DNA of 64,000 nucleotides from Actinomycetospora sp. TBRC 11914 (GTDB lineage: Bacteria > Actinomycetota > Actinomycetes > Mycobacteriales > Pseudonocardiaceae), in the NCBI RefSeq assembly GCF_012933465.1, contig NZ_JABBND010000001.1, forward strand, positions 1,173,904-1,237,903, read 5' to 3'. Positions within the stretch are counted from its first letter, which is position 1, and each line of letters begins with the position of its first letter. Shown here piece by piece: positions 49,330 to 58,033 of this stretch. The position numbers and the translations under genes were made by a program. The notes beneath the pieces are model-generated. The model made no database searches and had not been told where the DNA came from. It worked only from the letters and a program-made list of their open reading frames with translations.

Positions 49330-49439
49330 TCCGCCCACCCTAGGAGGGCGGTCGGGGACGGTCCCGCCCGGTGGTCGTGGATCACCCGGGTCGGCGGCCG
49401 CCCGCGTTCGTCATGCTGGCCGACATGGAGGAGCCCCCG

Positions 49440-49976
49440 GTGCTCGTCGGCGTGCGGACCCGCCTGCGGTCCTGGCGGGCCGACGACGCCCCCGCGATCC
49501 ACGCGGCCTGCCAGGACCCGGACATCCAGCGGTTCACGACGGTGCCCTCGCCCTACCGGTACGCCGACGCGGAGTGGTTCCTCGCCCACCACGTCCACGA
49601 CGTCGCCGCCGAGGGCGGTCGCGCGTTCGCCGTCGAGGCCCTGGGCGAGCCGGGGCTGGCGGGCAGCATGGCGCTGCTGCACGCGCGGCCCGAGCCGGAC
49701 CGCGGGGTGGTCGGCGAGATCGGCTACTGGACGGCGCCGTGGGCGCGGGGCCGGGGCTGGACCGCGGACGCGCTGGGCGTCGTCGTGGCCTGGGCGTTCG
49801 CGGAGCGCGCGGTCGACCGCCTCGAGCTGCTCATCGACCCGGAGAACGCGGCGAGCCGGGCGGTGGCGCGCCGTGCCGGGTTCGCCGAGGAGCACCTCGA
49901 CCCCGCGCACGTCCTGCGCGACGGCTCGGTGCGCGCGCTGCTCGTGCACGGCCTGCACGCCCGCGACCGCGGTTGA
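49440..49976 (+). CDS. GNAT-family N-acetyltransferase (RimJ-like)
   Basis: An acetyltransferase of about 178 residues: RLRSWRADDAPAIHAACQDPDIQRF at the N-terminus (core RADDAPAI), EIGYWTAPWARGRGWTADALGVVVAWAF containing the acetyl-CoA loop RGRGWT, and RLELLIDPENAASRAVARRAGF. Such enzymes acetylate protein N-termini or small amines. A GGAGGAG site 6 bp before GTG 49440 supports this start; ATG 49425 and ATG 49413 upstream are alternatives without a good site. Confidence 0.85.
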   Translation: MLVGVRTRLRSWRADDAPAIHAACQDPDIQRFTTVPSPYRYADAEWFLAHHVHDVAAEGGRAFAVEALGEPGLAGSMALLHARPEPDRGVVGEIGYWTAPWARGRGWTADALGVVVAWAFAERAVDRLELLIDPENAASRAVARRAGFAEEHLDPAHVLRDGSVRALLVHGLHARDRG

Positions 49977-49978
49977 GG

Positions 49979-49990
49979 GCGCTACAGCGC
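49979..49990. terminator. Small hairpin between convergent stops
   Basis: GCGCT (49979-49983) and AGCGC (49986-49990) with a 2-nt loop span the 5-bp gap between the GNAT and PhzF-family stop codons. Too short to be a strong terminator on its own. Confidence 0.25.
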
Positions 49991-50824
49991 GAGGGTCCCG
50001 ACGACGCCGGGCACGGTCCCGCCGCCGACCCACACCTCGCCGTCGGCGTGCTCGACGTGCACCCGCCCCCGTCGTCCCAGTCGTGTGCCCTGCGCCGCCA
50101 CGTACGAGGTCGGGGCGTGCCCGGCGTCGACGAGCCAGCGACCGAGCCCGGCGTTGAGCGAGCCGGTGACCGGGTCCTCGCCGACCCCCATGGCCGGCAC
50201 GAACGCCCGGACCTCGAAGGCGACGTCCCCGCCGGCCGGGTGCGGCCCCACGACCCCGGCCGCGGAGCTGACCCCGTTCGCCGCGAGCGCCCGCAGGTCG
50301 GGCTCGAGGCCGAGCACCGTCGCGGCGTCCGCGAGCAGGAGCGCGACCCAGCCCGGGCCGTTGTCGACCCAGGCGGCGTCGCGGACCTCGACGCGCGGGA
50401 CGCCGAGCGCGGCCGCCAGGGAGGACACGTCGGCGTCGTCGACCGGCCCGGAGCGGCGCAGGGGAGGTGCCGCGAAGGCGAGCCGCCCGCCGTCGGAACG
50501 CAGCCGGACGAGCCCGGCCCCGCACTCCTGCACCGGCCCGGACCCGTCCCGCGGGACGCCGCCCGCCTCCAGCCACGCCCGGGCGGACCCGAGGGTCGGG
50601 TGCCCGGCGAACGGGAGCTCGGTCCGCGGCGTGAAGATGCGCAGCCGGTAGTCGGCCGTCGGGTCGGTGGGCGGCAGCAGGAACGTCGTCTCGGAGAGGT
50701 TGGTCCAGGACGCGACCGCGGCCATCTGCGCGTCGGTGAGGCCCTCGGCCTCGTGGACGACCGCGACGGGGTTGCCCGCGGTCAGCTCGTCGGCGAACAC
50801 GTCGACCTGGGAGAAGGGGCGCAC
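49982..50824 (-). CDS. PhzF-family isomerase
   Basis: A 280-residue PhzF/diaminopimelate-epimerase-fold protein. The N-terminal FSQVDVFADELTAGNPVAVV, the catalytic Glu in NLSETTFLLPP, FTPRTELPFAGHPTLGSA and FVPAMGVGEDPVTGSLNAGLG are all family marks. PhzF proper isomerises a phenazine precursor, but most relatives have unknown substrates, and no phenazine genes are nearby. GTG 50824 starts the family N-terminus. Confidence 0.9.
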   Translation of the reverse strand: MRPFSQVDVFADELTAGNPVAVVHEAEGLTDAQMAAVASWTNLSETTFLLPPTDPTADYRLRIFTPRTELPFAGHPTLGSARAWLEAGGVPRDGSGPVQECGAGLVRLRSDGGRLAFAAPPLRRSGPVDDADVSSLAAALGVPRVEVRDAAWVDNGPGWVALLLADAATVLGLEPDLRALAANGVSSAAGVVGPHPAGGDVAFEVRAFVPAMGVGEDPVTGSLNAGLGRWLVDAGHAPTSYVAAQGTRLGRRGRVHVEHADGEVWVGGGTVPGVVGTLAL

Positions 50825-50984
50825 GCCGACGATCTCCCCACGACGGCGGGCGCGGGTCCAGGACCACCCGCGCCACGGTGGCAGGTGACCGCGCCGTGAT
50901 CACTTCCCGGTGGCGGATCCGAGGTCTCCGCGTCCGGAACCGCTACCGGAGAACGATCATGGTGGCGCCGGGTACCCGGAGACC

Positions 50985-51230
50985 GTGGACACCGAGCGGG
51001 CGCTGGAGGCGGCGATCACCGAGCTGCTCGACGCGCGGGGCGCCGGGAAGACGATCTGCCCGTCCGAGGCCGCGCGGCGCGTCGACCCGGACGACTGGCG
51101 CCCGCTGATGGAGCCGGCCCGGCGGGTGGCGCGGCGCCTGGTCGCGCGCGGGGAGATCGAGATGACCCAGCACGGCGAGGTCGTGGACCCGGCGACCGCG
51201 ACGGGCCCGGTGCGGCTCCGCCGCCCGTGA
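50985..51230 (+). CDS. DUF3253 winged-helix protein
   Basis: An 81-residue protein matching DUF3253: LEAAITELLDARGAGKTICPSEAARRVDP, then WRPLMEPARRVARRLVARGEIEMTQHGEVVDP (key pieces KTICPSEAAR and GEIEMTQ.G). It is a small helical domain with winged-helix character, function unknown, found widely near redox genes. GTG 50985 follows CCGGAG; GTG 50910 is possible but adds an unconserved tail. Confidence 0.82.
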   Translation: MDTERALEAAITELLDARGAGKTICPSEAARRVDPDDWRPLMEPARRVARRLVARGEIEMTQHGEVVDPATATGPVRLRRP

Positions 51231-51249
51231 GCGTCGGCCAGGTGCCGAG

Positions 51250-51364
51250 TGGACCCCCATGGCTGCCCCGCCAGCCCTCACCGCCCACTCGATCACCACG
51301 ACGGCCGGCCACCGGCCCCGAATGGACCCCCATGGCTGCCACCGCAGCCCTCACCGCCCACTCG
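51250..51364. repeat. Two 42-bp direct repeats, 73 bp apart
   Basis: 51250-51291 and 51323-51364 are near-identical, each starting TGGACCCCCATGGCTGCC and ending CCTCACCGCCCACTCG, with three or so differences in the middle. They lie in the 156-bp gap between the convergent DUF3253 and flavin reductase genes. There are only two copies and no gene is supported in the gap. Confidence 0.7.
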
Positions 51365-51386
51365 GCGTCGGGTCGCGGTCGCGCAC

Positions 51387-51866
51387 CTACGAGGGCACCG
51401 ACCGCGAGTAGCCACCCCGGTGGAAGACGAGCGGCGGCAGCCCGGGCGCGTCGAGGTCGTGCACGGCGCCCACGACGATGAGGTGGTCGCCGCCGTCGTG
51501 CGAGGCGTGCAGCGTGCAGTCGATCCAGGCGGTGGCCCCGGTGAGGATCGGCGAGCCGAGGTCGGAGTGCGAGAAGTCGACCCCGGCGAACTTGTCGGTC
51601 CCGGACTTCGCGAACGTCGTCGAGAGCTCCTGCTGGTCCTCGGCGAGGACGTTGACGCAGAACCGTCCGGTCGCCTCGATCCGCGGCCAGGACGTCGAGC
51701 TGCGGCCCGGGAGGATGAGCACCAGCGGCGGGTCGAGCGAGAGCGAGGAGAACGACTGACACGTGAACCCGGCCGGCTCGCCGTCGACGGTGCCGGTGAC
51801 GATCGTGACCCCGGACGGGAAGTGCCCGAGGACCGACCGCATCGTGGTCGGGTCCGTGCTCGCCAT
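51387..51866 (-). CDS. Flavin reductase (HsaB/HpaC-like)
   Basis: A 159-residue split-barrel flavin reductase: GHFPSGVTIVTGTVDGEPAGFTCQSFSSLSLDPPLVL (core FPSGVTIVTG and FTCQSFSSLSLDPP), FCVNVLAEDQ, and HLIVVGAVHDLDA. It reduces FMN or FAD with NAD(P)H to feed a partner monooxygenase. It is divergent from the aromatic catabolic operon; the monooxygenase there is single-component in appearance, so a functional link is possible but not required. Confidence 0.88.
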   Translation of the reverse strand: MASTDPTTMRSVLGHFPSGVTIVTGTVDGEPAGFTCQSFSSLSLDPPLVLILPGRSSTSWPRIEATGRFCVNVLAEDQQELSTTFAKSGTDKFAGVDFSHSDLGSPILTGATAWIDCTLHASHDGGDHLIVVGAVHDLDAPGLPPLVFHRGGYSRSVPS

Positions 51867-52084
51867 GCGTGCTCCTCCTCGATCACCGGCACCGCCACGC
51901 TAGGGCCTGCACCGGGCGACGGCACCCCGATCGTGGGCCGCGCCGCATCCTCCGCCTCCGGGCCCGACCCCACGCCCCGTTCTTGACGCTACGCATCTCA
52001 ATCGTGCGGGATTCAGCGCTTTCTCCTCCGGGATGACCCGTGTCACGCTGTCCGTCGACAGTCGTCCGACGGGAGGCGTTCGCA

Positions 52085-52810
52085 GTGGAGACCTTCGTCC
52101 TGATCACCGGGGCCTGGCACGGCGGCTGGAGCTGGCGGCCGGTCGCGACCCGCCTGCGGGCGGCGGGCCACCGCGTCCTCACGCCGACGATGCCGGGCCT
52201 CGACCTCGGCGACGACCCCCGCGGGATCACCCTCACCGACTGCGTCGACGCGGTCGTCGCCCTCGTCGAGCGCGAGGACCTGCACGACGTGACGCTGCTC
52301 GGGCACAGCTGGGGCGGCTACGTCGTCTCCGGCGCCGCGCCTCGCGTGGCCCCGCGCCTGGCGCGCACCGTCTTCTGGAGCGCGTTCGTCCCGGACGACG
52401 GCGAGTCGCTGATGGATGCCGTCCCGCCCGACTACCGCGACCTCTTCCGCGCCCAGGCCGCCGCGAGCGGCGAGGACAACACCGTGTCGCTGCCCTTCGA
52501 GGTGTGGCAGCAGGCGTTCATGCAGGACGCGTCGACCGACGCCCAGCGGGCCGTGCACGGACTGCTCGCCCCGCAGCCGCTCGGGACCTTCACCGAGGCG
52601 CCCAACCAGAAGCCGTTCTTCGATCTCGACGTGCCCAGCGCCTACGTGCTGTCCGTCGACGACGTCGCGCTGCCGCCCGGGGAGTACGGCTGGACGCGCT
52701 TCCCGGAGCGGCTGGGCGTCACCGCCATCGAGGCCCCCGGCAGCCACGAGGCCAACTTCACCCGCCCCGCCGAGCTCACCGACGCGTTCCTGCGGGCGGT
52801 CGCGGCGTGA
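52085..52810 (+). CDS. Alpha/beta-hydrolase of the salicylate/plant-ester hydrolase-like group
   Basis: A 241-residue hydrolase: FVLITGAWHGGWSWRPVATRL (core GAWHGGWSW), GLDLGDDPRG, nucleophile GHSWGGYV, YVLSVDDVALPP and a late APGSHEANF histidine. This resembles the small esterases that hydrolyse salicylate esters and similar aromatics. GTG 52085 follows GGGAGG; it heads the operon and its stop overlaps the monooxygenase start (GTGA). It could free the aromatic acid that the next enzyme hydroxylates. That role is inferred. Confidence 0.8.
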   Translation: METFVLITGAWHGGWSWRPVATRLRAAGHRVLTPTMPGLDLGDDPRGITLTDCVDAVVALVEREDLHDVTLLGHSWGGYVVSGAAPRVAPRLARTVFWSAFVPDDGESLMDAVPPDYRDLFRAQAAASGEDNTVSLPFEVWQQAFMQDASTDAQRAVHGLLAPQPLGTFTEAPNQKPFFDLDVPSAYVLSVDDVALPPGEYGWTRFPERLGVTAIEAPGSHEANFTRPAELTDAFLRAVAA

Positions 52811-54000
52811 GCACCCGGGTCGCCGTCGTCGGGGCAGGCATCGGGGGGCTGACCCTGGCGATCGCACTGGCCCGTGCGGGCGTGCCCGTCGAGGTCTACG
52901 AGCGCGCCGACGAGCTCCGCGAGGTCGGCGCGGCCGTCGCGCTCTCGGGCAACGGCACCCGCGAGCTGTACCGCCTCGGCGTCGGGGAGGCCCTCGACGC
53001 CGTCTCCACCCAGCCCACCGAGCTGATCTACCGCGACGGGCGCACCGGCGACCGGATCGCCGCCCACCCCGGCGGCGCGAGCTACCGCGCTCGCTTCGGC
53101 GCCCCGTACTGGGGCATCCACCGCGTCGACCTCCAGCAGACGCTCGCCGCCGCCGTGGATCCCGCCCACCTGCACCTCGGGCGGGCCGCCACCGCGGTGA
53201 CCGACCACGGCGACGGCGCGGAGATCACGCTCGACGACGGCTCGACGGTGACGGCGGACGTCGTCGTCGGCGCCGACGGAGTGCACTCGGTGGTGCGCGA
53301 GGCCGTCGTCGGGCGGGGGCAGGGCCCGGTCTACTCCGGCACGAGCGCCTTCCGCGGCCTCGTCCGGCGATCGGACCTGCCCTCGCTGCCCGACCCGCTC
53401 GCCATCCAGTTCTGGGCCGGGCCGCACGCCCACCTGCTGCACTACCCGATGGGCGGGTGGGCCCGCGACGACGACACGATCAACTTCTTCGCGGTGCTGT
53501 GCGGCCCCAGGTCATGGCAGGGCGGGAACACCGAGGTTCCCGACGGCGAGCTGCTCGCCGGCTTCGCCGGCTGGCACCCGGCGGTGCGGGAGATGCTCGC
53601 CGCGGTCGAGCAGAGCCCCCGCTGGCCGCTGCTCTCCCAGCCCCCGCTGACCCGCTGGGCCCGCGGCCGCATCGTGCTCATCGGCGACGCCTGCCACGCG
53701 ATGCTGCCCCACCACGGGCAGGGCGCGAACCAGTCGATCGAGGACGCCGTCGTGCTGGCCGACCTGCTGGCCGCCACCGACCCCGACACGGCGCTCGCCG
53801 CCTACCCCCGCCGACGCCGCGCGCGCACCCGCGCCGTGGCCCGCAGCGCCTGGGAGACCGGGACGCTGCTCCACCTCCCCGACGACGACGTCGCGGGCCT
53901 GTCCGAGCGCGACGCGCGCTTCACGGGCTACCTCGACGCCAACGCCTGGGTGCACCAGTACGCCGCCAGCGACGCCACCACCACGAAGGAAGCCGCATGA
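52807..54000 (+). CDS. FAD-dependent aromatic-ring monooxygenase (salicylate hydroxylase-like)
   Basis: A 397-residue group A flavoprotein monooxygenase: N-terminal GAGIGGLTLAIALARAG, the DG motif VVGADGVHSVVR, and the GD motif GRIVLIGDACHAMLPHHGQGANQSIEDAVVLAD (core IGDACHAMLPHHGQG). These hydroxylate activated aromatics with NAD(P)H and O2. Placement directly before catechol 1,2-dioxygenase (ATGA overlap) argues for a catechol-forming reaction such as salicylate 1-hydroxylation; other aromatic acids remain possible. GTG 52807. Confidence 0.85.
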   Translation: MSTRVAVVGAGIGGLTLAIALARAGVPVEVYERADELREVGAAVALSGNGTRELYRLGVGEALDAVSTQPTELIYRDGRTGDRIAAHPGGASYRARFGAPYWGIHRVDLQQTLAAAVDPAHLHLGRAATAVTDHGDGAEITLDDGSTVTADVVVGADGVHSVVREAVVGRGQGPVYSGTSAFRGLVRRSDLPSLPDPLAIQFWAGPHAHLLHYPMGGWARDDDTINFFAVLCGPRSWQGGNTEVPDGELLAGFAGWHPAVREMLAAVEQSPRWPLLSQPPLTRWARGRIVLIGDACHAMLPHHGQGANQSIEDAVVLADLLAATDPDTALAAYPRRRRARTRAVARSAWETGTLLHLPDDDVAGLSERDARFTGYLDANAWVHQYAASDATTTKEAA

Positions 54001-54863
54001 CCACGACCGAGCAGTCCACCACCGACGCCGCGACCGCCGGCTCCCACGCCACCGAGATCGCCCGCTCCGGCGCGGCCACCTTCCGCACCGGCGGCGGCAG
54101 CGTCGACCAGCAGCGCGCCGCGTCGGTGATCGGCGCCGCCCTCGAGGGCATCCGCTCCGCGATCCGCGAGCAGAAGGTGACCTACGAGGAGTTCGACGCG
54201 TTCAAGCGCTGGCTGATCGCGGTCTCCGACACCGGGGAGTGGCCGCTGTTCCTCGACGTCTACCTGGAGTTCGAGGTCGAGAAGGTCGCCGCCGAGACCC
54301 AGGACGGGTCGGTCGGCACCATCCTGGGCCCGTTCTGGCTCGACGGGCAGGCCCAGCTCTCCAGCCCGGCGACGCTGCCGATGCGCGACGACGAGCCGGG
54401 CACGCCGATGATCCTGGCCGGGCAGGTCACCGCCACCGACGGCACCCCGCTGGCCGGCGCGAAGGTCGACATCTGGCACACCGACGACGAGGGCTGGTAC
54501 TCCGGCTTCGCCTCGAAGCCGCCGGCCGGGAACCTGCGGGGCGTCGTCACCTGCGACGACCAGGGCCGCTACGAGATCCACACCCGCAAGCCCGCGCCGT
54601 ACACCATCCCGCTCGACGGCCCGACCGGGCAGATGACCCTGGCGGCCGGGTGGAGCCCCTGGCGCCCGGCGCACATCCACCTGCTGGTGACCGCGCCCGG
54701 GCACCGGACGCTGACCACCCAGCTGTTCTTCACCGGCGACCCCTACCTCGGCAACGACGTCGCCTCGGCCGACAAGCCCGAGCTGACCCTCGACCCGCAG
54801 CGCACCGGCAACGGCGACGAGATCCGCTCGGACCGGGACTTCGTGCTGGAGCCCGAGGCCTGA
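53997..54863 (+). CDS. catA: Catechol 1,2-dioxygenase
   Basis: A 288-residue intradiol dioxygenase. The N-terminal helical domain is typical, and the Fe(III) ligands are visible: Tyr168 (DEGWYSGF), Tyr202 (PAPYTIPL), His226 and His228 (RPAHIHLLV), with the 24-residue spacing from the second Tyr to the first His as in the family. It cleaves catechol to cis,cis-muconate. ATG 53997 overlaps the monooxygenase stop. Downstream catB, catC and pcaD make the assignment firm; hydroxyquinol activity is less likely. Confidence 0.93.
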   Translation: MTTTEQSTTDAATAGSHATEIARSGAATFRTGGGSVDQQRAASVIGAALEGIRSAIREQKVTYEEFDAFKRWLIAVSDTGEWPLFLDVYLEFEVEKVAAETQDGSVGTILGPFWLDGQAQLSSPATLPMRDDEPGTPMILAGQVTATDGTPLAGAKVDIWHTDDEGWYSGFASKPPAGNLRGVVTCDDQGRYEIHTRKPAPYTIPLDGPTGQMTLAAGWSPWRPAHIHLLVTAPGHRTLTTQLFFTGDPYLGNDVASADKPELTLDPQRTGNGDEIRSDRDFVLEPEA

Positions 54864-54865
54864 CG

Positions 54866-55744
54866 GTGGACCTCCGGCAGCTGCGCTACTTCGTCACGGT
54901 GGCGCGGACGCGGCACTTCGGGCGGGCGGCCGAGCAGCTGCACATCGCCCAGTCGCCGCTCTCGCAGGCGATCCGGCAGCTGGAGTCGCACCTCGGCGCG
55001 CCGCTCTTCGAGCGGACCACCCGCCGGGTCGACCTCACCGCCGCCGGGGAGGCGCTGCTGCCGGAGGCCGTCCGCATCCTCGAGTCGGTGGGGGCCGCCC
55101 GCGAGCAGGTCGCGCGGGTGGCCGCCGGCGACCTCGGGCGGCTGCGGGTCGGCGCGACGGCGCTCGCGACCTACCGCCACGTCCCCGAGCTCGTGCGGCG
55201 CCTCGGCGACGAGCTGCCGGGGCTCAGCCTGCGACTGGTGACCGAGCTGCTCACCCCCGCCCTCGAGGCCGCCCTGGCCGACCACCGCATCGACCTCGCG
55301 ATCCTGCGCCCGCCGGTCTCGGACGGGTCGCTGGCGACGCGGCTGCTGGCCCGGGAACGGCTGGTGCTCGCGGTGCCGGCCGGGTGGACCGGTCCGTCCG
55401 ACGGCGCGGTGCCGCTGCCCGAGCTCGCCGACGAGGACTTCGTCGTGTACTCGCCGCCGGGCTCGGTGGTCGGTGCGGCCGCCGACCGCGCCTGCCGCGC
55501 GGCCGGCTTCGTCCCCCGGCGCACCCACGAGGCCGACCAGACCTCGATCGTGCTCGCGCTCGTCGCGGCCGGCCTCGGGGTCGCGCTGCTGCCCGCCTCC
55601 GTCCTGGCCGTCACCGTCGACGGCGTCCGCTACCGCGAGCTCGCCGACTGCGACGTCACCGCCGACGTCGCCCTGGCCTGGCGTCGCGACGACCCGTCCC
55701 CCGCCCTGGACAAGGCGCTCGCCGTTCTCGAGAGGACACCGTGA
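54866..55744 (+). CDS. LysR-family regulator inside the cat operon (CatR/CatM-like role)
   Basis: A 292-residue LysR-type regulator with N-terminal LRQLRYFVTVARTRHFGRAAEQLHIAQSPLSQ (core YFVTVARTRHFGRAAE) and an effector domain with LAILRPPVSDG and VALVAAGLGVALLPAS-like segments. It starts 3 bp after catA and overlaps catB (GTGA), so it is transcribed with the pathway instead of divergently as in classical cat operons. Muconate is the probable inducer by analogy with CatR/CatM. Confidence 0.9.
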   Translation: MDLRQLRYFVTVARTRHFGRAAEQLHIAQSPLSQAIRQLESHLGAPLFERTTRRVDLTAAGEALLPEAVRILESVGAAREQVARVAAGDLGRLRVGATALATYRHVPELVRRLGDELPGLSLRLVTELLTPALEAALADHRIDLAILRPPVSDGSLATRLLARERLVLAVPAGWTGPSDGAVPLPELADEDFVVYSPPGSVVGAAADRACRAAGFVPRRTHEADQTSIVLALVAAGLGVALLPASVLAVTVDGVRYRELADCDVTADVALAWRRDDPSPALDKALAVLERTP

Positions 55745-56838
55745 AGATCACCGCCGTCGAGGCGATCCCGCTCGCGATCCCCTACCGCCGCCCGTTCGGC
55801 TTCGCCAGCGGCCGCGTCACCGCCGCCGACCACGTCCTGGTCCGGGTCACCACCGACGACGGCCTCGTCGGGCACGGCGAGGCCCCGCCGCGGCCCTACA
55901 CCTACGGCGAGACGGCGGCCTCGATCGTGGCGGCCGTCCGCGACCTGTTCGCGCCCGTGCTCGTCGGCGCCGACCCCTTCGCCCGGGAGCGGCTGCGCGC
56001 CGAGCTCGACCGCACCGTCGCCAACAACGCGGCCAAGGGCGCCCTCGACGTCGCCCTCTGGGACCTCGTCGGGCAGGCCTGCGGGCAGCCGGTGCACGTC
56101 CTGCTCGGGCACGCCGCCGACGACGTCCGCGCCGCCCACATGATCGGGCTCGGCTCCCCGAAGGAGATGGTCGCCGACGCCGTCGAGATGCGCGACGAGC
56201 ACGGCGTCGACGCGTTCAAGATCAAGGTCGGCCGGGAGCTGGGCGTCGACATGGCGGCGGTCCGGGCGCTGCGCGCCGAGCTGGGCGAGCACGTCGAGCT
56301 CTACGCCGACGCCAACCGCGGCTGGGACGCCGACACCGCGATCGTCGCGTCCCGGCGGCTGCACGACCACGGCGTGACGATGCTCGAGGAGCCCAACCCG
56401 GCCGCCGACGTGCTCGGCCGCCGCCGCATCGTGGCCGCGTCGCCGATCCCGGTGGTGGGCGACGAGTCGACGATCACCCTCGGCGGCGTCGCGCGGTCGC
56501 TGCTCGACGGCGACGCCGAGGCGATCAGCGTCAAGGTGGCCCGCACCGGGTTCACCGACTCCGCGAAGATCGTCGGGCTCTGCGAGGGGCTCGGGGTGAC
56601 CACGGTGGTCGGGAACCAGATCGACGGGATGCTCGGCACCGTCGCCTCGGTGGCGCTGGGCTGCGGGCTGCGCGCCCTGGCCCGCCACCCCGTGGAGGTC
56701 ACCAACTACCTGCTCATGGCCGACGACGTGCTCGCCGAGCCACCGGCGATCGTCGACGGCCGGCTCGCCGCGCGGCAGGAGCCCGGTCTCGGGGCGACGA
56801 TCGACCCCGAGAAGCTCGCGCACTACCGGCTGGACTGA
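55741..56838 (+). CDS. catB: Muconate cycloisomerase
   Basis: A 365-residue enolase-superfamily enzyme. Catalytic lysines are in DAFKIKVG (Lys160, Lys162), metal ligands are Asp190 (YADANRGW), Glu216 (MLEEPNP) and Asp241 (VVGDEST), and the second lysine is Lys265 (ISVKVARTG), with the spacing of muconate-lactonizing enzymes. It turns cis,cis-muconate into muconolactone. GTG 55741 overlaps the LysR stop. A 65-bp spacer with hairpins separates it from catC. Confidence 0.93.
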   Translation: MKITAVEAIPLAIPYRRPFGFASGRVTAADHVLVRVTTDDGLVGHGEAPPRPYTYGETAASIVAAVRDLFAPVLVGADPFARERLRAELDRTVANNAAKGALDVALWDLVGQACGQPVHVLLGHAADDVRAAHMIGLGSPKEMVADAVEMRDEHGVDAFKIKVGRELGVDMAAVRALRAELGEHVELYADANRGWDADTAIVASRRLHDHGVTMLEEPNPAADVLGRRRIVAASPIPVVGDESTITLGGVARSLLDGDAEAISVKVARTGFTDSAKIVGLCEGLGVTTVVGNQIDGMLGTVASVALGCGLRALARHPVEVTNYLLMADDVLAEPPAIVDGRLAARQEPGLGATIDPEKLAHYRLD

Positions 56839-56839
56839 G

Positions 56840-56879
56840 CGTCAGGAAAGCCACTTTCCAGACGCTGGACGTCAGGAAA
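56840..56879 (+). promoter_or_regulatory. Mutually exclusive hairpins between catB and catC
   Basis: Hairpin 1 pairs CGTCAGGAAAG (56840-56850) with CTTTCCAGACG (56854-56864), 10 of 11 matches. Hairpin 2 pairs TTTCCAGACG (56855-56864) with CGTCAGGAAA (56870-56879), 9 of 10. Both use the middle arm, so only one can form. The other genes in this operon overlap or nearly touch, so this is the one long spacer in the catalytic part. The role (processing, attenuation or stabilising) is unknown. Confidence 0.5.
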
Positions 56880-56903
56880 CCGTCGTCGATCACGGAGGCC
56901 CCC

Positions 56904-57185
56904 GTGCAGTTCCTCGTCCGCATGGACGTCCACCTGCCCCACGACATGCCCCAGGAGGTGGCCGACGACCTCCGCGCCCGCGAGAAGGCCCGCGCCCACG
57001 AGATCCAGCGCTCCGGGAAGTGGCCGGAGCTCTGGCGGGTGGTGGGGCGCTACGCCAACGTCAGCCGCTTCGAGGTCGACTCCGGCGACGAGCTGCACGA
57101 GCTGCTCTCCAGCCTGCCGCTGTTCCCGTACATGGACGTCGAGGTCACGGCGCTGACCCGGCACCCGTCGAAGCTCGACCCGTGA
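56904..57185 (+). CDS. catC: Muconolactone delta-isomerase
   Basis: A 93-residue protein, the normal length for CatC. FLVRMDVHLPHDMP, LRAREKARAHEIQRSGKWPELWRVVGRYANVSRFEV (core RSGKWPELWRVVGRYAN) and LPLFPYMDVEVTALTRHPS are family hallmarks. It isomerises muconolactone to 3-oxoadipate enol-lactone, normally as a decamer. GTG 56904 follows CGGAGG. Confidence 0.95.
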   Translation: MQFLVRMDVHLPHDMPQEVADDLRAREKARAHEIQRSGKWPELWRVVGRYANVSRFEVDSGDELHELLSSLPLFPYMDVEVTALTRHPSKLDP

Positions 57186-57252
57186 CACCCCGGCCCTCCC
57201 GATCGCCGGAAGGCCGGTGTCGCGCGCGGCGTCCATGGGAGAGGGTGGGGGC

Positions 57253-58023
57253 GTGCGTCTCCACCTGACCGACGAAGGTCCGCGCGACGCGGGAACGCCG
57301 CTGGTCCTGCTCTGCTCCCTGGGCTCCACCGTCGACATGTGGTCCCCGCAGCGCGAGGAGCTCGCGCGCGAGCGGCGCGTGGTCACCGTGGACACCCGCG
57401 GGCACGGCGGCAGCCCCGTCCCCGACGGCCCCTACACGGTCCCCGAGCTCGCCGAGGACGTCCTCGAGACCCTGACCGACCTCGGCGTCGAGCGGGCCGA
57501 CTTCGCGGGGGTCTCCCTCGGGGGCGCGGTGGGCCAGGCGATCGCGCTGCGGGCGCCCGGACGGACCGCCTCCCTCGCGCTGCTCTGCACCGCCGCGCGC
57601 TTCGGCAACCTGGCGACCTTCACCGACCGGGCGTCGCGGGCCCGGTCGGAGGGCATGGACGCGATCGCCGACGGCGTCGTCACGCGCTGGTTCACCGACG
57701 ACTTCGCCCGCGCCGACCCGGACACGGTGTCCCGGATGCGCGACATGATCGCCGCGACCCCGCCCGAGGGGTACGCCGGCTGCTGCGAGGCGATCGTCGC
57801 CTGGGACTCGCGCGACGACCTCGGCCGCATCGCCGCGCCGACCCTGGTCGTCTCCGGCGCCGAGGACCCGGCCACGCCGCCCGACGACGGCCGGCTGCTC
57901 GCGGACGGCATCCCGGGCGCGCGGTTCGAGGTGGTCCCGGACGCGGCCCACCTCGCCTCCTACCAGCGCCCGGAGATCGTCACCGGACTGCTGGCGGCTC
58001 ACCTCAAGGACTCGGGCACGTGA
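57253..58023 (+). CDS. pcaD: 3-oxoadipate enol-lactonase
   Basis: A 256-residue alpha/beta-hydrolase. LLCSLGSTVDMWSPQ, VDTRGHGGSP, nucleophile GVSLGGAVGQ (Ser88), SGAEDPATPP and PDAAHLASYQRP give the triad and match PcaD length. It opens the enol-lactone to 3-oxoadipate. GTG 57253 has a GAGGGTGGGGG site; ATG 57235 is an alternative. It follows catC by 67 bp and precedes the CoA-transferase genes by 10 bp. Confidence 0.9.
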   Translation: MRLHLTDEGPRDAGTPLVLLCSLGSTVDMWSPQREELARERRVVTVDTRGHGGSPVPDGPYTVPELAEDVLETLTDLGVERADFAGVSLGGAVGQAIALRAPGRTASLALLCTAARFGNLATFTDRASRARSEGMDAIADGVVTRWFTDDFARADPDTVSRMRDMIAATPPEGYAGCCEAIVAWDSRDDLGRIAAPTLVVSGAEDPATPPDDGRLLADGIPGARFEVVPDAAHLASYQRPEIVTGLLAAHLKDSGT

Positions 58024-58033
58024 AAGGACGGGT

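Noticed and set aside
49982..50824. Phenazine biosynthesis function
   Set aside because: PhzF-fold proteins are widespread and no other phenazine genes are present.
51250..51364. Direct repeats as a CRISPR mini-array
   Set aside because: Only two imperfect 42-bp copies with one 31-bp spacer and no cas genes.
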